64,000 nt of DNA from Actinomycetota bacterium (GTDB taxonomy: Bacteria > Actinomycetota > Actinomycetes > S36-B12 > UBA10799), in the NCBI GenBank assembly GCA_020637055.1, contig JACJWR010000002.1, forward strand, positions 124,001 through 188,000. Reading direction: 5' to 3'. The position numbers and the translations under genes were made by a program. Each line of letters opens with the position of its first letter. Position 1 is the first letter of the stretch. The notes under the pieces are model-generated. The model saw nothing but the letters and a program-made list of their open reading frames with translations, was not told the DNA's origin and did no database searches. Shown in pieces: positions 16,184-23,888 of this stretch.

Positions 16184-17419
16184 ATGAGCAGATCCCAACT
16201 CAACCGCGGGCCGCGGCTGTCGTCGGCCGGCGACGACACCGGATGCACCATCCTGCACGTCGACATGGATGCCTTCTACGCAGCCGTCGAACTGCTCAGC
16301 CGGCCGCACCTGCGGGGCCAGCCGGTGATCGTCGGCGGTTCGGGGAATCGCGGTGTGGTCCTGTCCGCAACCTACGAAGCCCGCGAGCTCGGTGTGCATT
16401 CGGCGATGCCCATGGCCCGTGCACGTCGCCTCGTTCCGACGGCCGTAGTCATCGCCCCGGATCATCGTCACTACGCTCGGGCGAGCGAAGGGATCATGGA
16501 GGTCTTCCGCAGTATCACCGACCTCGTCGAGCCGCTGGCCCTCGACGAAGCTTTCCTCGACGTTTCCGGGGCGCAACGACGGCTGGGGACACCGCGCGCG
16601 ATCGCCGAGTTGATCCGCGCGCGCATCCACGACGAACAGGGCCTCGTGGCCTCCGTCGGGGTGGCGGGCACCAAGTTCGTGGCCAAGCTCGCCTCCGCCC
16701 AGAGCAAGCCGGATGGACTGCTTGTGGTGCCGACACACGAAGTGATCGCCTTCCTTCACCCGCTCCCGGTCGGGGCGTTGTGGGGCGTGGGTCAACGCAC
16801 TGAAGAACAACTCCACCGCCTCGGACTTCGTACCGTCGGGGATCTCGCCAGCACCCCACCGTCGACGTTGCAGCGGGCGTTGGGGGTCGCCGCCGGACGT
16901 CAACTGCACGAGTTGGCCTGGGGCCGTGACCCTCGGGTGGTGCAGCGCGACGAGCCGGAACGCAGTATCGGGGCCGAGGAGACCTTTCCGGTCGACGTCG
17001 ACGACATCGACGTGGTCAGCGCGGAAGTACTGCGACTGAGCGATCGGGTGGCCGCCCGAATGCGGGCTGCCGGCGTGGTCGGCCGCACGGTGGTTCTCAA
17101 GGTCCGGTTCGCCGACTTCACCACTCTCACCCGCAGTCGGACGCTGCCCGAGCCGGTGGATGTCGGCCAAGAGATCTACCGCACCGCCAGCGACCTTCTC
17201 GCCGCACTGGGGCTGCAACGGGCCCGGATCCGACTGGTGGGCGTCCGGATGGAGAACCTGCGCGAAGCAGAGGGGGCGCCGCACCAACTCTCGTTGGGTG
17301 AGCGCGAACGCGGTTGGCGCGATGCCGAGCAAGCTGTCGATCAAGCCGGGCGCCGGTACGGTCGTGACGCGATCAGACCAGCCCGACTGGTCGTGCGCAG
17401 ACCTTGGGAGGATACTTGA
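16184..17419 (+). CDS. dinB: Y-family DNA polymerase IV (DinB)
   Basis: 411-residue translesion polymerase. ILHVDMDAFYAAVE (residues 23-36) and LALDEAFLDVSG (118-129) hold the catalytic acidic residues Asp27, Asp121 and Glu122. GVAGTKFVAKLAS, the helix-hairpin-helix WGVGQRTEEQLHRLGLRTVG and a little-finger domain (about 270-360) follow. HQLSLGERE near residue 365 resembles a clamp-binding motif. AGGAG lies 6 nt before the ATG, just after the dnaE2-like stop, so it is the fourth gene of the SOS-boxed operon. All catalytic residues are present, unlike ImuB-type inactive homologues. Confidence 0.93.
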   Translation: MSRSQLNRGPRLSSAGDDTGCTILHVDMDAFYAAVELLSRPHLRGQPVIVGGSGNRGVVLSATYEARELGVHSAMPMARARRLVPTAVVIAPDHRHYARASEGIMEVFRSITDLVEPLALDEAFLDVSGAQRRLGTPRAIAELIRARIHDEQGLVASVGVAGTKFVAKLASAQSKPDGLLVVPTHEVIAFLHPLPVGALWGVGQRTEEQLHRLGLRTVGDLASTPPSTLQRALGVAAGRQLHELAWGRDPRVVQRDEPERSIGAEETFPVDVDDIDVVSAEVLRLSDRVAARMRAAGVVGRTVVLKVRFADFTTLTRSRTLPEPVDVGQEIYRTASDLLAALGLQRARIRLVGVRMENLREAEGAPHQLSLGERERGWRDAEQAVDQAGRRYGRDAIRPARLVVRRPWEDT

Positions 17420-17494
17420 GGGGTCAGATGCCGAGGCATCGGCGAGGGAGTAGGGATCGAGCGCAAATTTCACCATGCATTTCCCGGTCCGGGT

Positions 17495-17523
17495 TTCGCA
17501 AACACGGTGAACGCGCCTATCCT
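17495..17523 (+). promoter_or_regulatory. Putative promoter of the DUF3040 gene
   Basis: TTCGCA (17495-17500), a 17-nt spacer and TATCCT (17518-17523) form a plausible sigma-70-type promoter. The start codon of the next gene is 54 nt downstream and has its own ribosome site. Confidence 0.4.
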
Positions 17524-17577
17524 GGCCTCTCAGCCGACGAACGGCCGACAAAGTGATACTCGACGTGGAGGTGGGCC

Positions 17578-17985
17578 GTGCCACTATCCGAGCACGAGCA
17601 GCGTCTGCTTGAACAGATGGAGCGGGCGCTCTACGCCGAGGACCCGAAATTCGCCTCGACCTTGCGCCAACCAGTCATCCGGCAGGGTTCGCGCAAACGT
17701 ATGGTTCTCGGCGTCGTCGTTGCGGCGCTCGGTCTGGGCTTGCTGCTGGCGGGCGTGGCCATCAAGCAACCCATCGTCGGCGTGCTCGGGTTTGTGGTGA
17801 TGCTGGGCGGTGCCATCCTCGCCTTCACCGGGGGTGGAGCCAAGACCGATGCAGCCCCCGCTGGAGCAACATCCCCGGCGGCTGCCCCGGCGCCGAACAA
17901 ACGAGGCCGGTCCACCGAGTCGGGCGGCTTCATGGACAAGATGGAAGACCGCTGGCGTCACCGGCATGAGGGCGACGCCGAGTAG
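17578..17985 (+). CDS. DUF3040 membrane protein
   Basis: 135-residue small membrane protein of the actinobacterial DUF3040 family. The N-terminal MPLSEHEQRLLEQMERAL helix is the family signature. It is followed by two transmembrane helices (about residues 41-60 and 63-82) and a polar, Ala/Pro-rich tail with a charged end. The GTG start is preceded by GGAGG (17567-17571). The gene is commonly found just upstream of mraZ, as here, but is separated from it by a probable terminator, so it is likely its own transcript. Its function is unknown. Confidence 0.85.
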   Translation: MPLSEHEQRLLEQMERALYAEDPKFASTLRQPVIRQGSRKRMVLGVVVAALGLGLLLAGVAIKQPIVGVLGFVVMLGGAILAFTGGGAKTDAAPAGATSPAAAPAPNKRGRSTESGGFMDKMEDRWRHRHEGDAE

Positions 17986-17997
17986 CGGGTAGTCCGC

Positions 17998-18016
17998 ATC
18001 CGACGTGGCGTCGGAT
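17998..18016 (+). terminator. Hairpin after the DUF3040 gene
   Basis: ATCCGACG-TGG-CGTCGGAT is a perfect 8-bp stem with a 3-nt loop, starting 13 nt after the DUF3040 stop. The following sequence is only weakly T-rich, so termination may be partial or factor-assisted. Confidence 0.5.
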
Positions 18017-18325
18017 TCTGCGCCTGTTCCCTGCCGCTTTCCCGGGTCGGCTCTGACCACCCCGAACTCTCCTGCGCCCACTGGGGAGAACGCCTAGTTG
18101 CGTCCCCCACTGCGCGCGGCACTTACCGACCGCCAACCATGGCGTCCTACCCTTCACCTCCAGCTCAGGCGAGCGACCCGTCACTCCGCCAATGCGGCCC
18201 TGGGTCGTCGAGCCCACTTGGGGTGCGGGAGCCGTCGATCTGCCCACCTCCTCCCGTGGACGAGCAGTACAGGTGACGTGCAGTCCAGCTATGGCCTTGA
18301 GTGGGGCGCAAGCACCCTCTGGGGG

Positions 18326-18357
18326 TTGATTGTGGGGTGAAGTGGGGTAAAGTGGGG
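18326..18357 (+). promoter_or_regulatory. mraZ promoter overlapped by three MraZ-box repeats
   Basis: Three GTGGGG repeats start at 18332, 18342 and 18352, exactly 10 nt apart (TGGGG separated by 5 nt), as in known MraZ operators. A fourth GTGGGG lies at 18301. TTGATT (18326-18331), a 16-nt spacer and TAAAGT (18348-18353) form a promoter interleaved with the boxes, so MraZ binding would shut off its own operon. This lies in the 412-bp gap 17986-18397, which otherwise holds the preceding hairpin and no credible gene. Confidence 0.75.
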
Positions 18358-18397
18358 CGAACTGGATCCGCAGTGAGTTCATGGGAGGTGGCCTGCT

Positions 18398-18835
18398 GTG
18401 TTCCTGGGCACCCACCACCCCAAGTTGGACGACAAGGGCCGGCTCACGTTGCCCGCCAAGTTTCGGGAGGACCTGCTCGAGGGGATCGTGCTGACAAAGG
18501 GTCAGGATCGCTCGCTGATCGTGTGGCCCGCCGAGGAGTTCGCCGACCACGCCAATCGGATCCTGCAGGCGTCGCGATCCGACGCCCGGGCCCGCGCCTA
18601 TTCGCGGGTGTTCTTCTCCAGCGCCTTCGATCAGGTACCAGATAGGCAGGGACGGGTGACCATCCCCCCGGCCCTGCGCGACTACGCCCGACTCGACCCG
18701 GAGGCGGGCTGTGTGGTGGTGGGCAACCACGCAACGGTCGAGATCTGGAACCCGGCCGAGTGGGATCGCTACCTCGAATCGCAGGAACCGCAGTTCGCCG
18801 ACCTATCCGAGGAGGTGGTGCCCGGCCTGTTCTGA
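18398..18835 (+). CDS. mraZ: MraZ transcriptional regulator
   Basis: 145-residue protein with two SpoVT-AbrB-like MraZ repeats: LDDKGRLTLPAKFRE (about residues 9-23) and PDRQGRVTIPPALRDYA (about 85-101). Both show the DxxGR core that contacts DNA. The family forms ring-shaped oligomers and represses the division cluster. The GTG start has GGGAGG 9 nt upstream, and the residues MFLGTHHPKLDDKGR match the family N-terminus. It is the first gene of the dcw cluster; its probable operator lies directly upstream. Confidence 0.95.
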   Translation: MFLGTHHPKLDDKGRLTLPAKFREDLLEGIVLTKGQDRSLIVWPAEEFADHANRILQASRSDARARAYSRVFFSSAFDQVPDRQGRVTIPPALRDYARLDPEAGCVVVGNHATVEIWNPAEWDRYLESQEPQFADLSEEVVPGLF

Positions 18836-18906
18836 ACCGCCATGCCGTGTGGCCCTTTCCCGCCGATCTGTGCCGGGGGTACTTCCCCGACTCCCGACAC
18901 CTCCAG

Positions 18907-18931
18907 TTGTGCACACTTCCCCGGTGCACAA
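18907..18931. repeat. Inverted repeat between mraZ and rsmH
   Basis: TTGTGCAC (18907-18914) and GTGCACAA (18924-18931) form a perfect 8-bp inverted repeat around a 9-nt spacer, within the 218-bp mraZ-rsmH gap. No T-tract follows, so it is not a standard terminator. It could be an operator or an RNA hairpin. Confidence 0.5.
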
Positions 18932-19053
18932 GTGGTGCGTCGATGCGGGATGGGACCAGGCGGCATGACTGTTTGCCGGCCCAACTAGCCAGGTTTCCGA
19001 TTTCAGCTCAGCGCCCAGCTCCCATCGTCTCGACCCGCACAAGGAGGTGACCC

Positions 19054-20022
19054 GTGGCCCAGCACGTTCCGGTGTTACTCGATCGTTGCGTCGAGCTGCT
19101 CGGCCCCGCGTTCGCCTCCGACGATGCCGCGCCAGTCGATAGCCCGGTGCTTGTCGACGGCACATGCGGACTGGGAGGGCACACCGAAGCCGTATTGCGC
19201 GCCTATCCCCAGGTCACGGTGCTCGGGATCGATACTGATCCCGAGGCGTTGAGCAGGTCCGCGGAACGGTTGGCGGACTTCGGTGACCGATTCATTCCCG
19301 CTCGGGCCTGGTACGACGAGATGGCCGAGGTGGCAAGTGACATGGGCTTAGCGCACCGGGTTCGGGGGGTGCTGCTCGACCTCGGGATGTCGAGTTTGCA
19401 GATCGATGCCGTCGAGCGCGGGTTCGCCTACTCCCGAGACGCGCCGTTGGACATGCGGATGAATCCAGACTCCTCACTCACCGCATCCGGAGTGCTAGCC
19501 GGCTACCCGGTCGACGAGTTGGCGCGGATCTTTCGGGAGTACGGGGAGGAGAGATATGCCAGGCGCATCGCGGAGGCGATCGTGGAACAGCGCCGGACGC
19601 AGCCGCTGGAACGCAGTTCGGACCTCGTCGCATTGCTGCAGCGGGTCATCCCCGCGGCGTCGCAACGCTCCGGCGGGCATCCGGCCAAACGTACGTTCCA
19701 GGCCCTGCGGATCGAAGTCAACGACGAGTTGGGCGGAATCCGGCGAACCCTGCCGCAGGCGTTGGATCTGCTGCCGGTCGGCGGAAGGGTGGTCGTGATG
19801 TCGTATCACTCGTTGGAGGATCGAATCGTAAAGAGAACTTTCGCTTCGGCGACCCAAGCGAATGTGCCGCCGGATCTTCCGGTGATTCCGCGCGACGCGC
19901 GGCCCTGCTTCCGGCTGCTCACCAGGGGTGCCGAGGTAGCGTCAGCGGCGGAAATCGCAGAGAACCCCCGGTCCGCCTCCGTTCGGTTGCGCGCCGTCGA
20001 AAGAGTGAGGGAGAACCCGTGA
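19054..20022 (+). CDS. rsmH: 16S rRNA (cytosine1402-N4)-methyltransferase
   Basis: 322-residue SAM-dependent methyltransferase that modifies C1402 in the ribosomal P site. HVPVLLDRCVELL, the SAM motif VDGTCGLGGHTEAVL, GVLLDLGMSSLQID and MSYHSLEDRIVKR appear in family order. The insert domain ERYARRIAEAIVEQR is present. The GTG start is preceded by AAGGAGGTGA (19041-19050), a near-perfect match to the 16S anti-Shine-Dalgarno sequence and the strongest ribosome site noticed in the window. Its stop overlaps the ftsL-like start by 4 nt. Confidence 0.96.
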   Translation: MAQHVPVLLDRCVELLGPAFASDDAAPVDSPVLVDGTCGLGGHTEAVLRAYPQVTVLGIDTDPEALSRSAERLADFGDRFIPARAWYDEMAEVASDMGLAHRVRGVLLDLGMSSLQIDAVERGFAYSRDAPLDMRMNPDSSLTASGVLAGYPVDELARIFREYGEERYARRIAEAIVEQRRTQPLERSSDLVALLQRVIPAASQRSGGHPAKRTFQALRIEVNDELGGIRRTLPQALDLLPVGGRVVVMSYHSLEDRIVKRTFASATQANVPPDLPVIPRDARPCFRLLTRGAEVASAAEIAENPRSASVRLRAVERVRENP

Positions 20023-20552
20023 CCGCGTTGCCGCACGACTCGTCGCGGGCATTCGTGGCCGTTCCGACTCTGCGCCGCAACGTCCGTGTCCAACGCCGAC
20101 CCCGGCAAGGTTTCTGGACCCGGATCCTGGCGGCCAAGCCGATTTCCGGGATTGGCAATCGGACGTTCCTGCTCCTGGTGGCGGCGGCCTTGGCGGTCAG
20201 CCTGGTCACCATGCTCGGTCTGAACACGATCATGGCCAAGGGCAGTTTTCAACGCTACGAATTGATGAACACCAAGTCCGAACTCGAGGTGCGCGAGCAG
20301 GCTCTGGCCAACGAACTGGCCCTGCTCGACACACCGGCGGCGTTGGCTGAACGCGCCGACGCCATGGGCATGGTGGTCAATCCAAGTCCGGTCTTCATCG
20401 ACCTGCGCAGCGGGGCATTGCTGGGCGAGCCGACCGCAGCCGCCGCCCCGGATCCGGCCCGCGACATCGGCGTGGATCGGGACGCTACGCCGACGACCGA
20501 TGCCGGTGGCGAATCGCCAGTGGGCCTGGTACCGGTGGAGCCGGTCGGATGA
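20019..20552 (+). CDS. FtsL-like septum protein
   Basis: 177-residue bitopic membrane protein in the ftsL position between rsmH and ftsI. It has a basic N-terminal region, one transmembrane helix (about residues 48-68, FLLLVAAALAVSLVTMLGL) and a short extracytoplasmic coiled coil (about 75-110, with RYELMNTKSELEVREQALAN). The ADAMGMVV segment after it is typical of FtsL/FtsB-type proteins. The C-terminal 50 residues are Pro/Ala-rich and probably disordered. FtsL partners FtsQ and FtsB to activate FtsW-FtsI. Assignment is by position and architecture because FtsL is poorly conserved. The GTG start overlaps rsmH and its stop overlaps ftsI. Confidence 0.75.
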   Translation: MTALPHDSSRAFVAVPTLRRNVRVQRRPRQGFWTRILAAKPISGIGNRTFLLLVAAALAVSLVTMLGLNTIMAKGSFQRYELMNTKSELEVREQALANELALLDTPAALAERADAMGMVVNPSPVFIDLRSGALLGEPTAAAAPDPARDIGVDRDATPTTDAGGESPVGLVPVEPVG

Positions 20553-22396
20553 GTGCCACCCGCACTCCACCATCCGGGGCCACCCGCCGACCGCCGGGAC
20601 GCCCGAGTCGGACCGGCGGGCGCACGTGGTACCAGCGTTTCCGGGACGGTGACCTCACCTATCGACGAGGCAGCCCGGTCAAGCGCATGCGGATGATGTC
20701 CCTGGTGCTGGTTTTCATCACCGTGCTGTCGCTGCTGCGACTGATCCAGGTGCAAATCATCGACACCGGGGCGTTGGCCCAACGTGCTGAGAGCGCCCGG
20801 CTGGCCACCACCCCGCTGATGGGCCAACGCGGCACCATCTACGACATCAACGGGATGCCGTTGGCGCAGTCGGTCGATGCCTACAATCTGGCCGTCGACC
20901 AGACCCTCGTGGAGGATCCGTCGGCGCTGGCGGCCGAACTCGCCCCGATTCTCGAGTCGCCGGAGCCAGAGATCGAGAAATCTCTCGTCGGTGATGCCAG
21001 GTTCGCCTACGTGCAGCGTTTCGTGACCCCCGAACAGGCTTCGGCTGTGCGTGATCTGGAGGAACCCGCGCTCGGTTTCGAACAGACGCTCCGCCGTGAG
21101 TATCCGGGCGGTGATCTCGCGGCCAACGTGATTGGCTACGTGGGAGTCGACGGACATGGATTGGCCGGTGTGGAAATCTCCCAGGAGGACACCCTGGCCG
21201 GGGTGGACGGACTGCGCACGGTGGAAGTCGCGGACGGCAAGTTGATCCCGACCGCCACCGACGAACTCGTCTCCCCACAGCCGGGTGAGTCGTTACGGCT
21301 GACGTTGGACCAGGACCTCCAATACCTGGCCCAGGATGCGATCAGCCGGCAGGTGGCGGCATCCCGCGCCGAAAGTGGCACCGTGATCGTGATGGAAGTC
21401 AAGACCGGCCGCATCCTGGCGATGGCCTCGGTGCCGACGGTGGACGCCAACGATCCGGCGGCAGGTAAGCCGGAGGATCTGCAGAACCGTGCGGTGGTGG
21501 AGGCCTTCGAGCCGGGCTCCACGTCGAAGATCATGACGATGGCGGCGGTGATCAATGAAGGCAAGGCGGACCCGCTGACGCACTTCACGGTCAAGGACAG
21601 CATCGATCGGGGCACCCGGACGTTCCGCGACCACGATCCGCACCCGACGTACGAGATGACCCTCGCCGGAATCCTGGCCAAGTCCTCCAACACCGGATCC
21701 ATCGAAGCGGCGGAGTTGATCGGCGAGGAGAAGTTCTACGAATACCTGCGGCGCTTCGGGGTGGGAGACCCCACCGGGGCGGGTTTCCCCGGCGAGGCCA
21801 GCGGCTACGTCCCGCCCACGTCCGAGTGGACCGACTCCACGTTCCCCACCCTGGCGTTCGGCCAAGGCCTGTCGGTCTCCGCGCTGCAGATCACCTCGAT
21901 CTTCCAGACCATCGCCAACGACGGTGTCCGGATTCAACCGCACATCGTCGAATCGACCATCGATCCCGACGGTGAGGAGACCCCGGCGGAACCCGCCGCC
22001 GCCACGAAGGTGGTGGAGCCCGAGACCGCCGAAGCGGTGCTGAAGATGATGGAAGGTGTGGTGAGCCCCGAGGGCACCGCCAACAACGCTGCGATCCCCG
22101 GTTACCGGGTGGGAGGCAAGACCGGCACGGCGAACCGAATCGACGACAGTTGCGGGTGTTACCGCGACTACACGGCGAGTTTCATCGGCGTGGCCCCGGC
22201 GGATGACCCCGAACTGGTCGCGGCAGTGATCGTGCAGGACCCCAAGGGCACCTACATGGGCTCGTCCAACGGGGCACCGGTGTTCAAGGAGGTCATGACC
22301 GCGGCGCTGATCTCGCTGGGTATCCCGCCGACGAACGACGACGAGCCCCTGCTGCCGATCTTCGTCGGCGAGCAACCCGGCAACCCGAGTTCCTGA
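20549..22396 (+). CDS. ftsI: Septal peptidoglycan transpeptidase FtsI (class B PBP3)
   Basis: 615-residue class B penicillin-binding protein. A cytoplasmic basic stretch is followed by one membrane helix (about residues 50-70), a dimerisation domain (about 88-250) and the transpeptidase domain. The three active-site motifs are STSK at 324-327, SSN at 379-381 and KTGT at 524-527. It crosslinks septal peptidoglycan with FtsW. No PASTA domain is present at the C-terminus. The ATG overlaps the preceding stop (ATGA). Confidence 0.95.
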   Translation: MSATRTPPSGATRRPPGRPSRTGGRTWYQRFRDGDLTYRRGSPVKRMRMMSLVLVFITVLSLLRLIQVQIIDTGALAQRAESARLATTPLMGQRGTIYDINGMPLAQSVDAYNLAVDQTLVEDPSALAAELAPILESPEPEIEKSLVGDARFAYVQRFVTPEQASAVRDLEEPALGFEQTLRREYPGGDLAANVIGYVGVDGHGLAGVEISQEDTLAGVDGLRTVEVADGKLIPTATDELVSPQPGESLRLTLDQDLQYLAQDAISRQVAASRAESGTVIVMEVKTGRILAMASVPTVDANDPAAGKPEDLQNRAVVEAFEPGSTSKIMTMAAVINEGKADPLTHFTVKDSIDRGTRTFRDHDPHPTYEMTLAGILAKSSNTGSIEAAELIGEEKFYEYLRRFGVGDPTGAGFPGEASGYVPPTSEWTDSTFPTLAFGQGLSVSALQITSIFQTIANDGVRIQPHIVESTIDPDGEETPAEPAAATKVVEPETAEAVLKMMEGVVSPEGTANNAAIPGYRVGGKTGTANRIDDSCGCYRDYTASFIGVAPADDPELVAAVIVQDPKGTYMGSSNGAPVFKEVMTAALISLGIPPTNDDEPLLPIFVGEQPGNPSS

Positions 22397-22400
22397 CGCC

Positions 22401-23888
22401 GTGGTCATCGCAGCTCCAAGGCCGACGCCGCGGCCGATCCGGTTGTCGGAACTCTTCCCGGACGTCGACTCCGAGGTCACCGTTACCGGCGTCGCCATGG
22501 ATTCCCGGACCGTGCAGCCGGGTGACCTCTACATCGCGGTCGGCGGCGCCAACGTCCATGGTGCTCGATTCGCGGCCGGCGTGGTTGCGGCCGGTGCGGT
22601 CGCGGTTCTCACCGATGCCGCCGGGGTCGGCATGCTCGAACAGCAGGCGACGGCGGGCCTACCGATCGTCGTGGTGGACGATCCCCGGGTGCAGGCCGGT
22701 CGTGTCGCCGCGCAGATCTACGGTCGGGCATCGGAATCCATGGTGGTCGTCGGAATCACCGGCACCAACGGCAAGACGACCATGAGCTACCTGGTGGAGT
22801 CGGTGCTGTCGGCCGCGGGCCACGTCACCGGGATGCTCGGCACCACCGGTCATCGAGTCGCCGGACGTCCGTTGCCCACCGAACGCACGACGCCGGAGGC
22901 TGTGGAGGTCCACGCCATCCTTGGACACATGCGTGAGGCCGGCGTCACTGCCGTGGTGATGGAAGTCTCCTCCCACGCCATGGTGTTCGGGCGGGTCAAC
23001 GGAGTCGATTTCGACGTTGCCGTGTTCACCAACCTCACTCAGGACCACCTCGACTTCCACGGCACCATGGCCCACTACTTCGAAGCCAAAGCCGCACTGT
23101 TCGACCTTGCCGCCCAACGGGTCATCTGCGTCGACGACGAATGGGGCCGCCAACTCGCCGAACGCCACCCCACGGCCACGACCTACGGGGTGACCAATCC
23201 GACTGCGCAATGGCGGGCCGTCGACCTCGAGTCACAAGGAGTGGGGAGCGCCTTCCGCGCGGTCGACCCGGCTGGCACCGAGGTGCCGTGCCAGGTGGCC
23301 CTTCCCGGCATGTTCAACGTCGCCAACGCCGTCGGAGCCCTGGCGACCGGCACGCAACTAGGAGTTCCGACCGAGGTCGCCGTGGCTGGTGTGGCGGCGT
23401 GCCGAGGCGTCCCGGGCCGCATGCAATCGGTGCCGAATTCCCGGGGGATTCGCGCGTTCGTCGACTATGCCCACACTCCCGATGCGGTCGAGCGCGCGAT
23501 TGCGGCCACCGACGGTCGGGTTGTCGCCGTGCTCGGCTGCGGTGGGGATCGGGACGCAGCCAAGCGTCCACTCATGGGCGAGGCTGCCGCGCGGCTGGCC
23601 GACGTGGTGATCGTCACCGACGACAACCCACGATCCGAAGACCCGGCCGCGATTCGCGCCGCCATGATGGAAGGGATCCGATCGGTCCCACCGGAGGTGC
23701 GAGCCGAGGTACTCGAGATCGGTGATCGTCGGGCCGCCATTCGTGCTGCGGTGGCAGCCGCGGGACCCGGGGATGCGGTGGTGGTGCTCGGAAAGGGGCA
23801 CGAACAAGGCCAACAAGTAGGCTCCGAGACGCACCATTTCGACGATGTGGAAGAACTCTGCGCCGCGTTGGAGGTTGTCCGGCAATGA
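22401..23888 (+). CDS. murE: UDP-MurNAc-L-Ala-D-Glu:meso-diaminopimelate ligase
   Basis: 495-residue Mur ligase that adds the third residue of the stem peptide. The P-loop GITGTNGKTTMSYL is at about residues 118-131. EVSSHAMVFGRV and NLTQDHLDFHGTM are the central-domain motifs. The amino-acid specificity motif is DNPR (residues 408-411), typical of meso-diaminopimelate rather than L-lysine enzymes, so the peptidoglycan is predicted to be of the A1-gamma type. The GTG start lies 4 nt after the ftsI stop. Its stop overlaps murF. Confidence 0.96.
   Translation: MVIAAPRPTPRPIRLSELFPDVDSEVTVTGVAMDSRTVQPGDLYIAVGGANVHGARFAAGVVAAGAVAVLTDAAGVGMLEQQATAGLPIVVVDDPRVQAGRVAAQIYGRASESMVVVGITGTNGKTTMSYLVESVLSAAGHVTGMLGTTGHRVAGRPLPTERTTPEAVEVHAILGHMREAGVTAVVMEVSSHAMVFGRVNGVDFDVAVFTNLTQDHLDFHGTMAHYFEAKAALFDLAAQRVICVDDEWGRQLAERHPTATTYGVTNPTAQWRAVDLESQGVGSAFRAVDPAGTEVPCQVALPGMFNVANAVGALATGTQLGVPTEVAVAGVAACRGVPGRMQSVPNSRGIRAFVDYAHTPDAVERAIAATDGRVVAVLGCGGDRDAAKRPLMGEAAARLADVVIVTDDNPRSEDPAAIRAAMMEGIRSVPPEVRAEVLEIGDRRAAIRAAVAAAGPGDAVVVLGKGHEQGQQVGSETHHFDDVEELCAALEVVRQ

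Noticed and set aside
15866..17584. 572-codon minus-strand frame over dinB
   Set aside because: It lies opposite dinB and the end of dnaE and shows no recognisable domain.
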